Shown here one piece after another: positions 25,611-34,100 of a stretch of DNA of 64,000 nt. Location of the stretch: contig NZ_CP045995.1 in NCBI RefSeq assembly GCF_016899425.1, positions 682,001 through 746,000 of the forward strand. Reading direction: 5' to 3'. Numbering within the stretch: position 1 is the first letter of the stretch; each line of letters starts with the position of its first letter. The DNA is from Burkholderia sp. MS389 (GTDB lineage: Bacteria; Pseudomonadota; Gammaproteobacteria; Burkholderiales; Burkholderiaceae). The notes beneath the pieces were generated by a model that worked only from the letters and a program-made list of their open reading frames with translations, made no database searches and was not told the DNA's origin. The position numbers and the translations under genes were made by a program.

Positions 25611-26153
25611 ATGTCCGAAGTCCCTTTCCCGAAACGCGCACTGCTCGTCATCGACATGCAGGTCGGGTTGTTTCATGGTCCAGATCGTCCGTATGACGGT
25701 GAACGCGTGCTGGCCAACGTCAACCAGCTGATTCGTCGCGCGCATGAAGCCCGCGCGCCCGTGTTCGCCGTGCGTCACACCGGCCCGGCCGGCTCGCCGA
25801 TCGCGCCCGACGCGCCGCTGGCCGCGTTGCTGCCGGAGCTTGCGATCGATACCGCACGCGACATCGTGTTCGACAAGACTCGCCCAAGTTGCTTCGCGGG
25901 CACGCGGCTCGCCGAGTGGTTGCATGCGGCCGGTATCGGCGAGATCGTGATCGCGGGGATGAAGACGCAGTACTGCGTCGACACGGCGTGCCGCGCGGCC
26001 GGCGATCTCGGCTTTCGCGCGGTGCTCGTTGCCGATGCGCATACCTGCATGGATACACCTGCGTTGCCGGCCGAGCGGATCGTCGCGCATCACAATGCGA
26101 CGCTGGCGGGCCCGTTTGCGGTGCTGACGAAGACCGAGGCGTGCGTGTTCTGA
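25611..26153 (+). CDS. Isochorismatase-fold cysteine hydrolase
   Basis: A 180-residue member of the cysteine hydrolase family that includes isochorismatase, nicotinamidase and N-carbamoyl amidases. The catalytic triad is visible: Asp15 in LLVIDMQ, the Lys in FDKTRPSCF near residue 88, and the nucleophile Cys in GMKTQYCVDTAC near residue 124, with the usual cis-peptide-containing segment just before it. AGGAGAAA precedes the ATG. It stands alone. The substrate cannot be read from sequence; the lack of extended insertions argues against a true nicotinamidase. Confidence 0.88.
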   Translation: MSEVPFPKRALLVIDMQVGLFHGPDRPYDGERVLANVNQLIRRAHEARAPVFAVRHTGPAGSPIAPDAPLAALLPELAIDTARDIVFDKTRPSCFAGTRLAEWLHAAGIGEIVIAGMKTQYCVDTACRAAGDLGFRAVLVADAHTCMDTPALPAERIVAHHNATLAGPFAVLTKTEACVF

Positions 26154-26203
26154 TGCACGGCGCCGATCGGACTGCGGTGGATCAGCGCAGGCCTGCAATA
26201 GCG

Positions 26204-26704
26204 TCAGCAGAGACCCGCCATACGCATTGCTTCAATGCTCGATGATGTGTCGCGGACTGAAACGACCTTCGTCGAAAGCACTACGTCCGCGGACAGGAAA
26301 TCGCTGAGCTGCTTATCGAAGCGGAACGAAAACTTGACCAATCCGATGGTGTTCCTGAAGATCTCCCTAGGCAACTTTCCGGTCACCGTCGCCCCGATGA
26401 AGCGCTTGATCAGGCGTATCACTCGCACACGGAACGGGACTTCGACCTTCAGGATCAGCGAACACTCGGCGAGCAGCGGATACATCCGCTTGTCGTACGC
26501 GCCTTCGACGAACCAGCCGGCTTCGGCGATGATCGTCGCGATAGCGTCAGCCATCGCCTGATCCGAGTTCTTCACATACTCTTCACCGCTCTTGTCCCAA
26601 TAGACGTTGTCGAATTCATACGCGTCAGTATCGAACCTCCGAGCCAACTCCCGAGCGATAGTCGTTTTCCCCGCACCCGACGGGCCTACGATGCAAACCT
26701 TCAT
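26204..26704 (-). CDS. P-loop nucleotide kinase-like protein (adenylate kinase/FlaR-like)
   Basis: A 166-residue protein. The Walker A loop GPSGAGKTTIAREL is at residues 7-20, followed by YEFDNVYWD near residue 33, a pattern seen in small AAA-type ATPases annotated as adenylate kinase-like or topology-modulation FlaR proteins. An Arg-rich segment near residue 95-115 could be the lid. The substrate is unknown. G+C is clearly lower than in flanking genes, which suggests acquisition. Its ATG overlaps the stop of the Nudix gene upstream (ATGA), so the two are translationally coupled and probably act on related nucleotides. Confidence 0.75.
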   Translation of the reverse strand: MKVCIVGPSGAGKTTIARELARRFDTDAYEFDNVYWDKSGEEYVKNSDQAMADAIATIIAEAGWFVEGAYDKRMYPLLAECSLILKVEVPFRVRVIRLIKRFIGATVTGKLPREIFRNTIGLVKFSFRFDKQLSDFLSADVVLSTKVVSVRDTSSSIEAMRMAGLC

Positions 26705-27228
26705 GTTTCAGTTCTGTTCAACCGCGCATGTTGATGCTCGCGCATGAAGTGTTTCAGCATGGGTAAGAAGAAATCGTGCCCACCGATCAGCGTGAATACC
26801 TCTCCAAAAAGGAGAAACCACTGGAAGCGGAATTCAATAGGCTCACCACCGGGACTTGAGTCGACCTCGAAATGCGTCCGGTGCGCCTTCATTGCAATGG
26901 CATCACTCACCATGACATGCACGACATGCCGATGCTGAATCTCACTTCTTCCGAATTTCTTCATCGAACAGAAGTAATCGCCGAGGACACGCACGACTTG
27001 AGCGTCGCTGATACCGCTCTCCTCGCGAAGCTCGCGTAGCTCGCGTAGCTCGCGTAGCGCGGCGGCTATTGGCACTTCGCCGTGGTTCATCGTGCCGGCA
27101 ACCACTTGCCTCCCGGCTTCCGGGAACTTCGGTTGGGTAAACGTGAGCAGTCGGTCTCGCCACGTAACATAGACCAGTACCTTGTTCTTGATTTGCACGA
27201 TAGTGTTTTCAGCCAAAACCACTTCCAT
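26701..27228 (-). CDS. Nudix hydrolase with an expanded LRE repeat in the Nudix box
   Basis: A 175-residue Nudix-fold protein. The Nudix box starts at GTMNHGE near residue 45, and RELREESGI near residue 66 gives the canonical RExxEExG. Between them the spacing from the first Glu to the catalytic Arg is 13 residues instead of 7, because the triplet LRE occurs four times in tandem (three identical 9-bp units at 27031-27057 plus a near-identical one). The family hydrolyses nucleoside diphosphates linked to another moiety; the substrate is unknown. The C-terminal part (FQWFLLF) resembles NTP-pyrophosphohydrolase-type members. The ATG at 27228 has no strong ribosome binding site. G+C is low. It is the first gene of a two-gene operon with the P-loop kinase. 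Confidence 0.8.
   Translation of the reverse strand: MEVVLAENTIVQIKNKVLVYVTWRDRLLTFTQPKFPEAGRQVVAGTMNHGEVPIAAALRELRELRELREESGISDAQVVRVLGDYFCSMKKFGRSEIQHRHVVHVMVSDAIAMKAHRTHFEVDSSPGGEPIEFRFQWFLLFGEVFTLIGGHDFFLPMLKHFMREHQHARLNRTET
27022..27057 (-). repeat. 9-bp tandem repeat inside the Nudix motif
   Basis: Four 9-bp units read on the minus strand: CTACGCGAG three times and CTTCGCGAG once, coding (Leu-Arg-Glu)4. Unit length is a multiple of three, so slippage changes protein length without breaking the frame. A canonical Nudix box would need only two units. Confidence 0.9.
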
Positions 27229-27470
27229 CCTCCGGGACAGCCAAGCCGTCGCAGAATTTTCAGCCCATAAACGTCAGAAAATGTGAATCCCTCCAGCTAC
27301 GTTATCGGTAGCACGACGCGTAACGCCAGCTATAAGACTCGCGGCGAAAAGATGAACAAGCGATGCGCGGGAGCCATATAGCGGCCCGCAGGCAGGCCCG
27401 GCGCACCTCAATCTGCGCGCCGGCGCTGATGTGCACGTCACAATGATTCGGCAAAGCCGCAAACGCAACA

Positions 27471-27497
27471 AGGCACGGGCTGCCCTCGCCCGTGCCT
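27471..27497 (-). terminator. Porin-type terminator behind the porin remnant
   Basis: AGGCACGGGC pairs with GCCCGTGCCT around a 7-nt loop, 21 bp after the remnant's stop. The same stem, with a longer A/T extension, follows the intact porin at 37221-37259, showing that the duplication includes the downstream flank. T-rich flank is weak here. Confidence 0.6.
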
Positions 27498-27509
27498 TGC
27501 GTGCACTGC

Positions 27510-27575
27510 GCCTACACTCAGAACGTATGCATCATCCCCACATACGCGCCCGTCTGCGACTCGCCCGTCATCGGG
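27510..27575 (-). repeat. 66-bp perfect direct repeat, left copy (porin 3' end)
   Basis: These 66 bases, covering the porin stop codon and the last 19 codons, are identical to 37270-37335. The offset between copies is 9,760 bp and both are on the same strand. About 230 bp downstream of each stop a further short similar block occurs (27264-27286 and 37031-37053, 19 of 23 identical), so the original duplication was longer. Confidence 0.9.
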
Positions 27576-27843
27576 TTCGTACTCGACGTCGCGCCACGCG
27601 GCGTCGCGAGCAGCGAGAAATTCGAATTGCCGCCGTTGCGCACGTACGCAACAGTCCCGTACAGAAACACGCGCTCCGACAGGTTGTACGTCATGTCGAG
27701 CACGTACATCATCGCGCGCCCCGAGGATCGTACGACGCATCGCCGCCGTCGCCTACCTTCGCGTAGTACCCCCGTCTGACCATTCATCACCTGGAACGCG
27801 GTTTCCAGATTAAAGACCGTCGGCATCCCGCCGCCGACATCAA
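27518..27843 (-). pseudogene. Decayed porin copy (central part deleted, frameshifted)
   Basis: The last 50 or so codons (MYVLDMTYNLSERVFLYG... to GMMHTF and TGA) closely match the intact porin at 37278-38384, and an N-terminal block GGGMPTVFNLETAFQVMNGQTG matches its residues of about 71-92. Between the blocks some 190 codons are missing. The junction (about 27767-27778) falls at CCCGCCGCCCGTC, which occurs twice in the intact gene (37533-37545 and 38100-38112, 567 bp apart), so the loss is explained by recombination between these 13-bp repeats plus a further 5-bp deletion that breaks the frame. One more single-base deletion follows. The signal peptide region is gone. It cannot make a porin. 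Confidence 0.85.
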
Positions 27844-28173
27844 CCCGCTGATCTTGTCCCACGTCGGCGACTGCCGTCCCGGCTTTATCTCGACGAGCCG
27901 CCTCTCGAAGTTCACATTGCGAAACATATTCACGCCGAGATTGAAGGAACCACGGCTGATGCCAAAACCCGTCAATATCGGTTACTGAATATCAATCGCA
28001 TGCGAACGCAGGCGGTTTGTCCCGCCGTCGTGCCGTTTCCGTAATCTCGTCAGACTCATATTTTGGCCTCGGACTATCGGACTGCAGAAACTCGGAGGAT
28101 GAAGATTCGACTACGATGACCGTTGGACAATACGACGCACGTCGTGACCTGCAGAGGCCTGACGACGTTGGAT

Positions 28174-29970
28174 ATGCACGACAAGCTGCGCGGCTACTAT
28201 GAACAGGAACTGACGAAACTGGAGGATCAGTTCGCAACCTTCTCCAACGAGTATCCACGAATTGCCGCCCGCCTGAGCTTTACAGGCGGACAGACGGAAG
28301 ACCCACACATCCAGCGGATGATGCAGGCGTTCGCGTTGATTGCAGCCGAAATCCGGGCCAACCTGGACGACGGCGCACCGAAGTTCACCGAAGCGCTGCT
28401 CCATGTCTTGCACCCGCACTACTTGCGACCGTTCCCTGCATGTTCGATCGCTCGCTTCGATCCGATCAAGGAATTACCGGGCAAGCCGGTCGTCTTGCCG
28501 CGTGGCATGGAGCTCACGTCGCGCGGCGGGGAAGTTCGCTTTCGAACCGCTTATGACGTAACGCTTGCGCCGCTCCACATCGCAAACGCTCGATTCTCGC
28601 GCAGCACCGTCGCACCGGCACAAGTCGCATTGCCGCCGAACACAACCAGCTTCATTTCCATCACGATTGAGCCGACGGTAGCCGCCTCGCCTCTCGGCGC
28701 GATTTCGCCCAACACGCTGCGCGTCCATTTCGCTGGAGAACGCCAGACCGTCGTCGCGCTGCTGGATACGGTCCTGCTGCGCGTCCGTGGCGCATTTGTC
28801 GAAGCGGACGACAGCGGACGGTGGATGCCAATTGCGGGGATACCGGTCACTCCGGTCGGGTTCGGCCCGGACGATATGCTGCTGCCGCCGTCGCACAATT
28901 CGCCGCTGGTTCAACCGCTGCTGGAATACGTCGGATTTCCGGACAAGTTCGATTTTGTCGACATTCATTTACGCCGATGTCTCAAACCTCTCCAAATGAA
29001 CCGCGCGCGGCGCGTAACACTGCATCTGGCGATCGAAGGCATGCACGCCGATTCACGCATCGCGCAAGCGCTCACCCCGCTATCGGCGGACAACATCGGA
29101 TTGTTCTGTACGCCAATCGTGAACCTGTTCAAGCATATGGGTGTCAAGTCGTCGCGTGGCGAAATCGCCGCGGATTATCCCGTCGTGCCGAAACCGAGCC
29201 GACCAGACATACGCGGCATCTATTCGGTTGATGCGGTTCGCGATCCGTCAGACGGGACCACTATTCCGTCGCTGAATGCATGGGGCGTCGGGGCCGGCGA
29301 ACGATTCTGGATCACGCGCCACGATCCCTACGCGGCAATCCATCATCCCGGACGTGAAACGTCGCTCGTACTGCTACGCGCGGACGGGACAGCGGTGGCG
29401 AAAACGCCGCTGCAATTGAATGCCGACCTCACCTGCACGAATCGCGACTGGCCTTCGCGGATGCGGATCGGCTCCCTCAAGGGCGATCTGAAAAACGAAA
29501 ACGATCACGTGCCTTGCAGGATTACGCTGCTGAAACAGCCGACACCGACGTATAGCGCGTCCCGTGAGTCGGAAGCGCAGTGGCGCGTGCTCGCACTGAC
29601 GACAGCCAACCTGGCGCAGTTGACACGCGAGGGATGGCCGGACTTCGTGAAACTCATGCGCCAGCTTGCACCGAGCGACCGACGCGCCGAACACGTCGGG
29701 GCGATTTCGTTCGTCAAGCGAAACGTCGTCGAGAGACTACTGGCGATCAAGCCGCATTCGGCCCTAATGAGAGGCTTCGAAATTGTGATGGCGGCAGATG
29801 AGAGCGCGTTCATTGAAAACAGCATGGGCACGCTGATTCTGCTGCTCGACCTGTACCTGTCGCGCTACGCGCCCGCCAACAGCTTCACCCAGCTCGTCGT
29901 CCTGTCGAAGAACGACGGCTCCGTGATCGTGCGCTGTCCGATGCGGACTAGCATCGTGCCGCTGCTATAG
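28174..29970 (+). CDS. tssF: Type VI secretion baseplate subunit TssF (orphan)
   Basis: A 598-residue protein with the TssF N-terminal signature: YYEQELTKLEDQFATFSNEYP, then TEDPHIQRMMQAFALIAAEI and FTEALLHVLHPHYLRPFPACSIA near residue 85. The C-terminus ends in the expected SFTQLVV and a short tail, so the gene looks complete. TssF forms the wedge of the T6SS baseplate with TssG and TssK. The start is the ATG at 28174, which gives the family's usual opening; a TTG at 28123 would add 17 residues. No tssE, tssG or other structural gene is next to it, and it converges on the PAAR gene with a 2-bp gap. It is therefore probably a leftover of a larger cluster, or works with a system encoded elsewhere. 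Confidence 0.9.
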   Translation: MHDKLRGYYEQELTKLEDQFATFSNEYPRIAARLSFTGGQTEDPHIQRMMQAFALIAAEIRANLDDGAPKFTEALLHVLHPHYLRPFPACSIARFDPIKELPGKPVVLPRGMELTSRGGEVRFRTAYDVTLAPLHIANARFSRSTVAPAQVALPPNTTSFISITIEPTVAASPLGAISPNTLRVHFAGERQTVVALLDTVLLRVRGAFVEADDSGRWMPIAGIPVTPVGFGPDDMLLPPSHNSPLVQPLLEYVGFPDKFDFVDIHLRRCLKPLQMNRARRVTLHLAIEGMHADSRIAQALTPLSADNIGLFCTPIVNLFKHMGVKSSRGEIAADYPVVPKPSRPDIRGIYSVDAVRDPSDGTTIPSLNAWGVGAGERFWITRHDPYAAIHHPGRETSLVLLRADGTAVAKTPLQLNADLTCTNRDWPSRMRIGSLKGDLKNENDHVPCRITLLKQPTPTYSASRESEAQWRVLALTTANLAQLTREGWPDFVKLMRQLAPSDRRAEHVGAISFVKRNVVERLLAIKPHSALMRGFEIVMAADESAFIENSMGTLILLLDLYLSRYAPANSFTQLVVLSKNDGSVIVRCPMRTSIVPLL

Positions 29971-29972
29971 CG

Positions 29973-30221
29973 CTACGCGAGACTCGAAATCAGGTGGCAG
30001 CCGCACGTCGCTCGGTGGCCGTGTCGCGCAATCGGAATGCCGTTGTCCTTCATCGATTCATCGCCTTCCTCGATGAGGTTCGGTGACACGTTGGGATGCT
30101 GCGGACACGACACGCGATCGCCTTTACGAGCGACGTAACGGCCATCGAATTTCATGGTCGATGATCCAGTTTCAACCTTACCGCCGTGGTCGGTGCCGTC
30201 ACCAACTCGAATTAGATTCAT
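29973..30221 (-). CDS. PAAR-domain protein (T6SS spike tip)
   Basis: An 82-residue protein whose whole length is a PAAR-type fold: LIRVGDGTDHGGKVETGSS at the start, then KGDRVSCPQHPN, and a C-terminal IARHGHRATCGCHLISS with His and Cys residues placed to bind the zinc of the PAAR tip. PAAR proteins cap VgrG trimers and help load effectors. The ATG at 30221 is used; a GTG directly before it is possible. It is the last gene of the vgrG-effector-immunity-PAAR run, 27 bp after the immunity gene, with no clear ribosome binding site. Confidence 0.85.
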   Translation of the reverse strand: MNLIRVGDGTDHGGKVETGSSTMKFDGRYVARKGDRVSCPQHPNVSPNLIEEGDESMKDNGIPIARHGHRATCGCHLISSLA

Positions 30222-30248
30222 CACATTTTTAAAGTGTTGAAAAATAAA

Positions 30249-31124
30249 TTACTTCATCCTATCTAGGACCCGAGGGGGGATTTTTGCGGAAATCCCTTTT
30301 TCATTCATTTGCCGCCTATACTCACGATACTCCAGAGCCGCCAACTCTTTGGCGTCAATATCCCAATATGCATCAGCCAAATTCAATCTAGCCACGGTTC
30401 GGCTTGGGAATTTTTTCACCAAAAACTGCAATACCTCCACCGCATCACCACTTCTCTTATATTTCCCCAAATAAAATGCCAAATTATTGATGTCTTCAAC
30501 ATTGTCAGCATCGATATATGACCCAAGCTCAGCCACACGAAAATCCGGCATTTCGGCGATATACTTCTCTAGCGACGACTGTTGCTGGGCAGCCTTCTTA
30601 AAATCATCCAATTCACTGCGAATTTCGCTCCGCACTTGATCCTTCGATTTGTACGTCAGCGAGTCGTTTTTTCCTATAGTCGCACATCCATTTACCCGCA
30701 AAACATCCTCTACTGGCACCACCATTCCAGACGTAATATCAGATTTTTCACCATTGACTTGCCGGATCAAGCACCAATTTTTTTCGCTGGCACTCCACTT
30801 GTAGATGTAGCGATATATCTGCCCTCCTTGACTAGAGCAACTTCCATCAACAGCCAATAGGTTTGTATGCGGAATTATATATATACCCATCATGCTGCAT
30901 TCATCAAAACTCTCAACCCTATACGAAAGCGATCGCCCCAAAGAAGGCGAGTAGTATTGAATATTCAACCCATTATGCGCAGCTTCGGATGTGAAAATTC
31001 CGGGTTTTCCGATTCCTTCAAAGTCGCCAACTATTTTATTCTCACCAGATAGCGCCAAAGAAGAGTGGGCACACATAGTCAACGCACAGACAAATAGTAT
31101 ACTAAATACGTTTTTTTGCTTCAT
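30249..31124 (-). CDS. Exported protein, putative periplasmic immunity protein to the adjacent effector
   Basis: A 291-residue protein with an N-terminal signal peptide (KNVFSILFVCALTMCAHSSLALS), so it is predicted to be periplasmic. I do not recognise the central part. Residues of about 215-275 look like two TPR-type helical hairpins (NNLAFYLGKYKRSGDAVEVLQFLVKK and ARLNLADAYWDIDAKELAALEYR). It starts 14 bp after the cell-wall-hydrolase-like effector gene, and both share very low G+C (about 40-45 percent by eye against two thirds in the flanks). Position, export and shared composition suggest it protects the cell from that effector; this is inference from the usual effector-immunity order. 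Confidence 0.7.
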   Translation of the reverse strand: MKQKNVFSILFVCALTMCAHSSLALSGENKIVGDFEGIGKPGIFTSEAAHNGLNIQYYSPSLGRSLSYRVESFDECSMMGIYIIPHTNLLAVDGSCSSQGGQIYRYIYKWSASEKNWCLIRQVNGEKSDITSGMVVPVEDVLRVNGCATIGKNDSLTYKSKDQVRSEIRSELDDFKKAAQQQSSLEKYIAEMPDFRVAELGSYIDADNVEDINNLAFYLGKYKRSGDAVEVLQFLVKKFPSRTVARLNLADAYWDIDAKELAALEYREYRRQMNEKGISAKIPPRVLDRMK

Positions 31125-31138
31125 GACCCAACCTTTAA

Positions 31139-34100
31139 TTAGGATGCCATCAGTGCTAAAAGTCTCGCTTCAGCATGTGGGCGCACAACGGCAATGTGAT
31201 ACCAATTCTGATCCTTTGGCTTGCCGTGCTTATCCACCGGCTTACCTGCCGCATCATCAAGATCAAGGTATCGCCTAAATCCCTTAATGGCCTCGTCCTT
31301 ATCCTTTGACGTACCCGAGACTGCCGAACCGGGATCGTGCCAATGACCCCAACCAAATGACGCACGCTTCTCGTTATAGGCACGACTCTCCTCAAATTTA
31401 TATATACCTGCCCGATTCAGCTTCGTGCAAGCCTCTAGCCCAAGAGCCTTGATAGCCAGATTGAGATAGCTCAATCGATGATCATACCCATTAAATCCAC
31501 CATTAATAATTCGAGAAGCCCAAATTAAATCATCTTCCTCGCTAGGTTTAAGCAAATTTACATGAATAGCAAAAAACCAAGCTGCCGATAAAACCGAATG
31601 CGGCGCCTTCTCGACCTTCTCAATCTCCGGCATCCCGGATGTTACGTCTTCGCCAGAATAATCTTGATAGGCTTGGTAATTCTCCTTGTGCGTGAGTTGA
31701 ATCAACCCTCGACCTCGCCACGGGTCATACTCAAGCGGAGCATTATTCTTTGACAGCTCCCGGGTATATTTAAACTCGCCACTTTCCGTAAGTATTTGAG
31801 ATATGAAATAAGCGCGCTGCATGCATGTATTGATCTTGTAATCGACAAATGCCTGATTTATAGAATCAAGGTACTCGTTAATTTTTGCGTCACCACAGGT
31901 TGTCGCAATTTTCCGCATGCTTGATAGCTCAAGTCGAGAACCAGCACAATCGCATCCTCCGCTTACCAGAAAATTCCCGATCAATCCAATCGGATGAAAG
32001 TGCCAAGGCGAAAGGTCTGTGGGGAAACCGTCAATCCCCTTGATTTCCTCCCACCACTGAAGCTTCGCGAGTCGGTCAAGTTCCGTCTTCCACATCTCCT
32101 TCTGCGTCTTCATGAGCGGGGAGAGATCTTCCCACTTGCCGAGGCCACCGCCCCATTCGGTTTCATTGCGCACTATAAGGTGCGAGACCGCTTCGGCCAT
32201 CCAGCGCGTATCCAGTGCGTGCTTCAGTTCCTGCGCCGACACCGTCCCGTCGTGATTCGTATCGATCGCCTTTTCGATCTTCGTGATGAGTTCGCCAGCG
32301 TTAACCTTCGCCGCTTCCCCCATAAACTCCGTGCCGTCCTCGTCCGCCAGATATTGCTCAGTCGTATGGATGTGGCGTTTGAACATGTCGGCAGGGCCAA
32401 CACTACCGTTATCGGCCAATTCGAAACCCGGCCATTCCCAAGGACTACGAAACTGTACGTTAAGGTGGCCAGTGTCGCACACCCAGCCTTTCAGTTCGGA
32501 GCCATCCTTCGAACCAATCGTGATGTTCCACCAATGATGGCCCTTGTCGTCGATTGCAACGTTACCCTCGCCAAGCTTGTCGAGTTCAGCACGACGAAGC
32601 ACGTCCCGGAAATCCGCCCCCGGCCCGCTTGCCTTGGAAACGTCTAGCGGAAAGTTCTGCCAGCCTGACACATTCGCGGTACTGATCGTGTTCGCAAGAC
32701 TGCTCTCTACCCATATCGGGTTCCCGACGTTTGCTAAATTCTGCGTGGCCTTCTGCTTGCCCTTCGCGGGCACATTTGTCACGCTCTTGGGCTGCACCTT
32801 GACCCAGCGCGAACCCTTTGCATCGGCCAGCGGTACAAGCTTCAGTCCCGCCTGCGTCAGTTTCTGATCGGGCGCGGGAATTTCGGTGACCAGCTTGGCC
32901 CCCGGCTCTATTTCCAGAAGCGGCTTGTTTTTATCGTTCAGTTCTTTGGCACGCGCGCGGCTTCGGTCCATGAAATCTTTGAAATCCGCGCCCGCGAATA
33001 CTTCGAGATGCAACATTGGGTAGTTCGGCTTCGGCGGTATCGGACTCGCCTTCATGGGCCATTGATACTGGCCGACATGCGCGACGACTTCGCCTGCCTT
33101 GATGCGCTGCGGCACCTTCAGGATCACAACCGTGTCGAGCGGCTTCGGATCGACAACGGCATCCAGTTCCCCTTTGAACACGTAGCCCCAAGGCGCTTGG
33201 GGGGATACCGGCTTGCCCACTTCGGCAGGCAATATCGTGCCCGATTTGATGGCCTTGATCTTGATCCAATCCGTGTGTGCGGGATCGCCGTCACCGGCAA
33301 TCACTTCGGCCCCAGTCGGCAGTATCCCGAGAATCTTGCACTTCCCGTTTGACAATTCCCGAATGCGCAATCCCGTCTGGGGAGCCGGTAGGGCCACATC
33401 TTGATCGCTATCGGTCGGTATCGGTTCGTTCGGGCTGGTGTTGTTGATCGGCAGATTGTCTGCCCCATCGGCACGCGTAGCGGGAGACTGCACAGGCGCC
33501 TTCGGCACCGATTGTTGGTCCTTCGCCTTATCGCCGACTCGATAATAGCGATCGCCTTCCCAGTACGACATCGGCGTGGGAAGCTCTGGATCGGGCTTCG
33601 GGTTCGCCTTGGCCTGCTCAATCGCCTTCTGATAGGTCGCCCAATCCATCGTATGCATGTACAGGCTGAAAAACACGAGTGGTTTGTCGTTCGCCGGTTT
33701 GGTGTTGGACGGCGCGTTATCGGCTGGAGCGGGTGCAGGAGGCGCAGCACTAGTCGATGCCGGCGCGGGAGCCGAAGCCGGAGCCGGTTTCGCAGGGTCC
33801 TTCGGTGCCGGTTTCGGCGGTAATTTCAGCTCATGTCGAACCAATACGAAGCCGGTCGAGTAGTGCGCCAGACCCAGGTTGTTCGGGTACGTCGTTTCCT
33901 CGTATTGCGTGTTCAGCCGATACGCGACAATTTTGCCGTCCGCGATGGCACGCACGCCGCTGTCCTGCTTCAACATTTCGGCGCTGCCGTCGGCGAAGTG
34001 CACGCCCCCGTGCCACATGCCGCTGACGCCTAGCGGATAAAAACCGTTCTCGCACTTCGCCAGCGCCTTGAAATACGTCATCGGGTCGGCCGCGTCGGCC

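Noticed and set aside
27787-27975. Minus-strand 62-codon frame beside the porin remnant
   Set aside because: It starts outside any porin similarity and shifts frame into the remnant; no family recognised.
28123-28173. TTG-initiated N-terminal extension of tssF
   Set aside because: TssF proteins begin near the ATG at 28174; the extension has no ribosome binding site.
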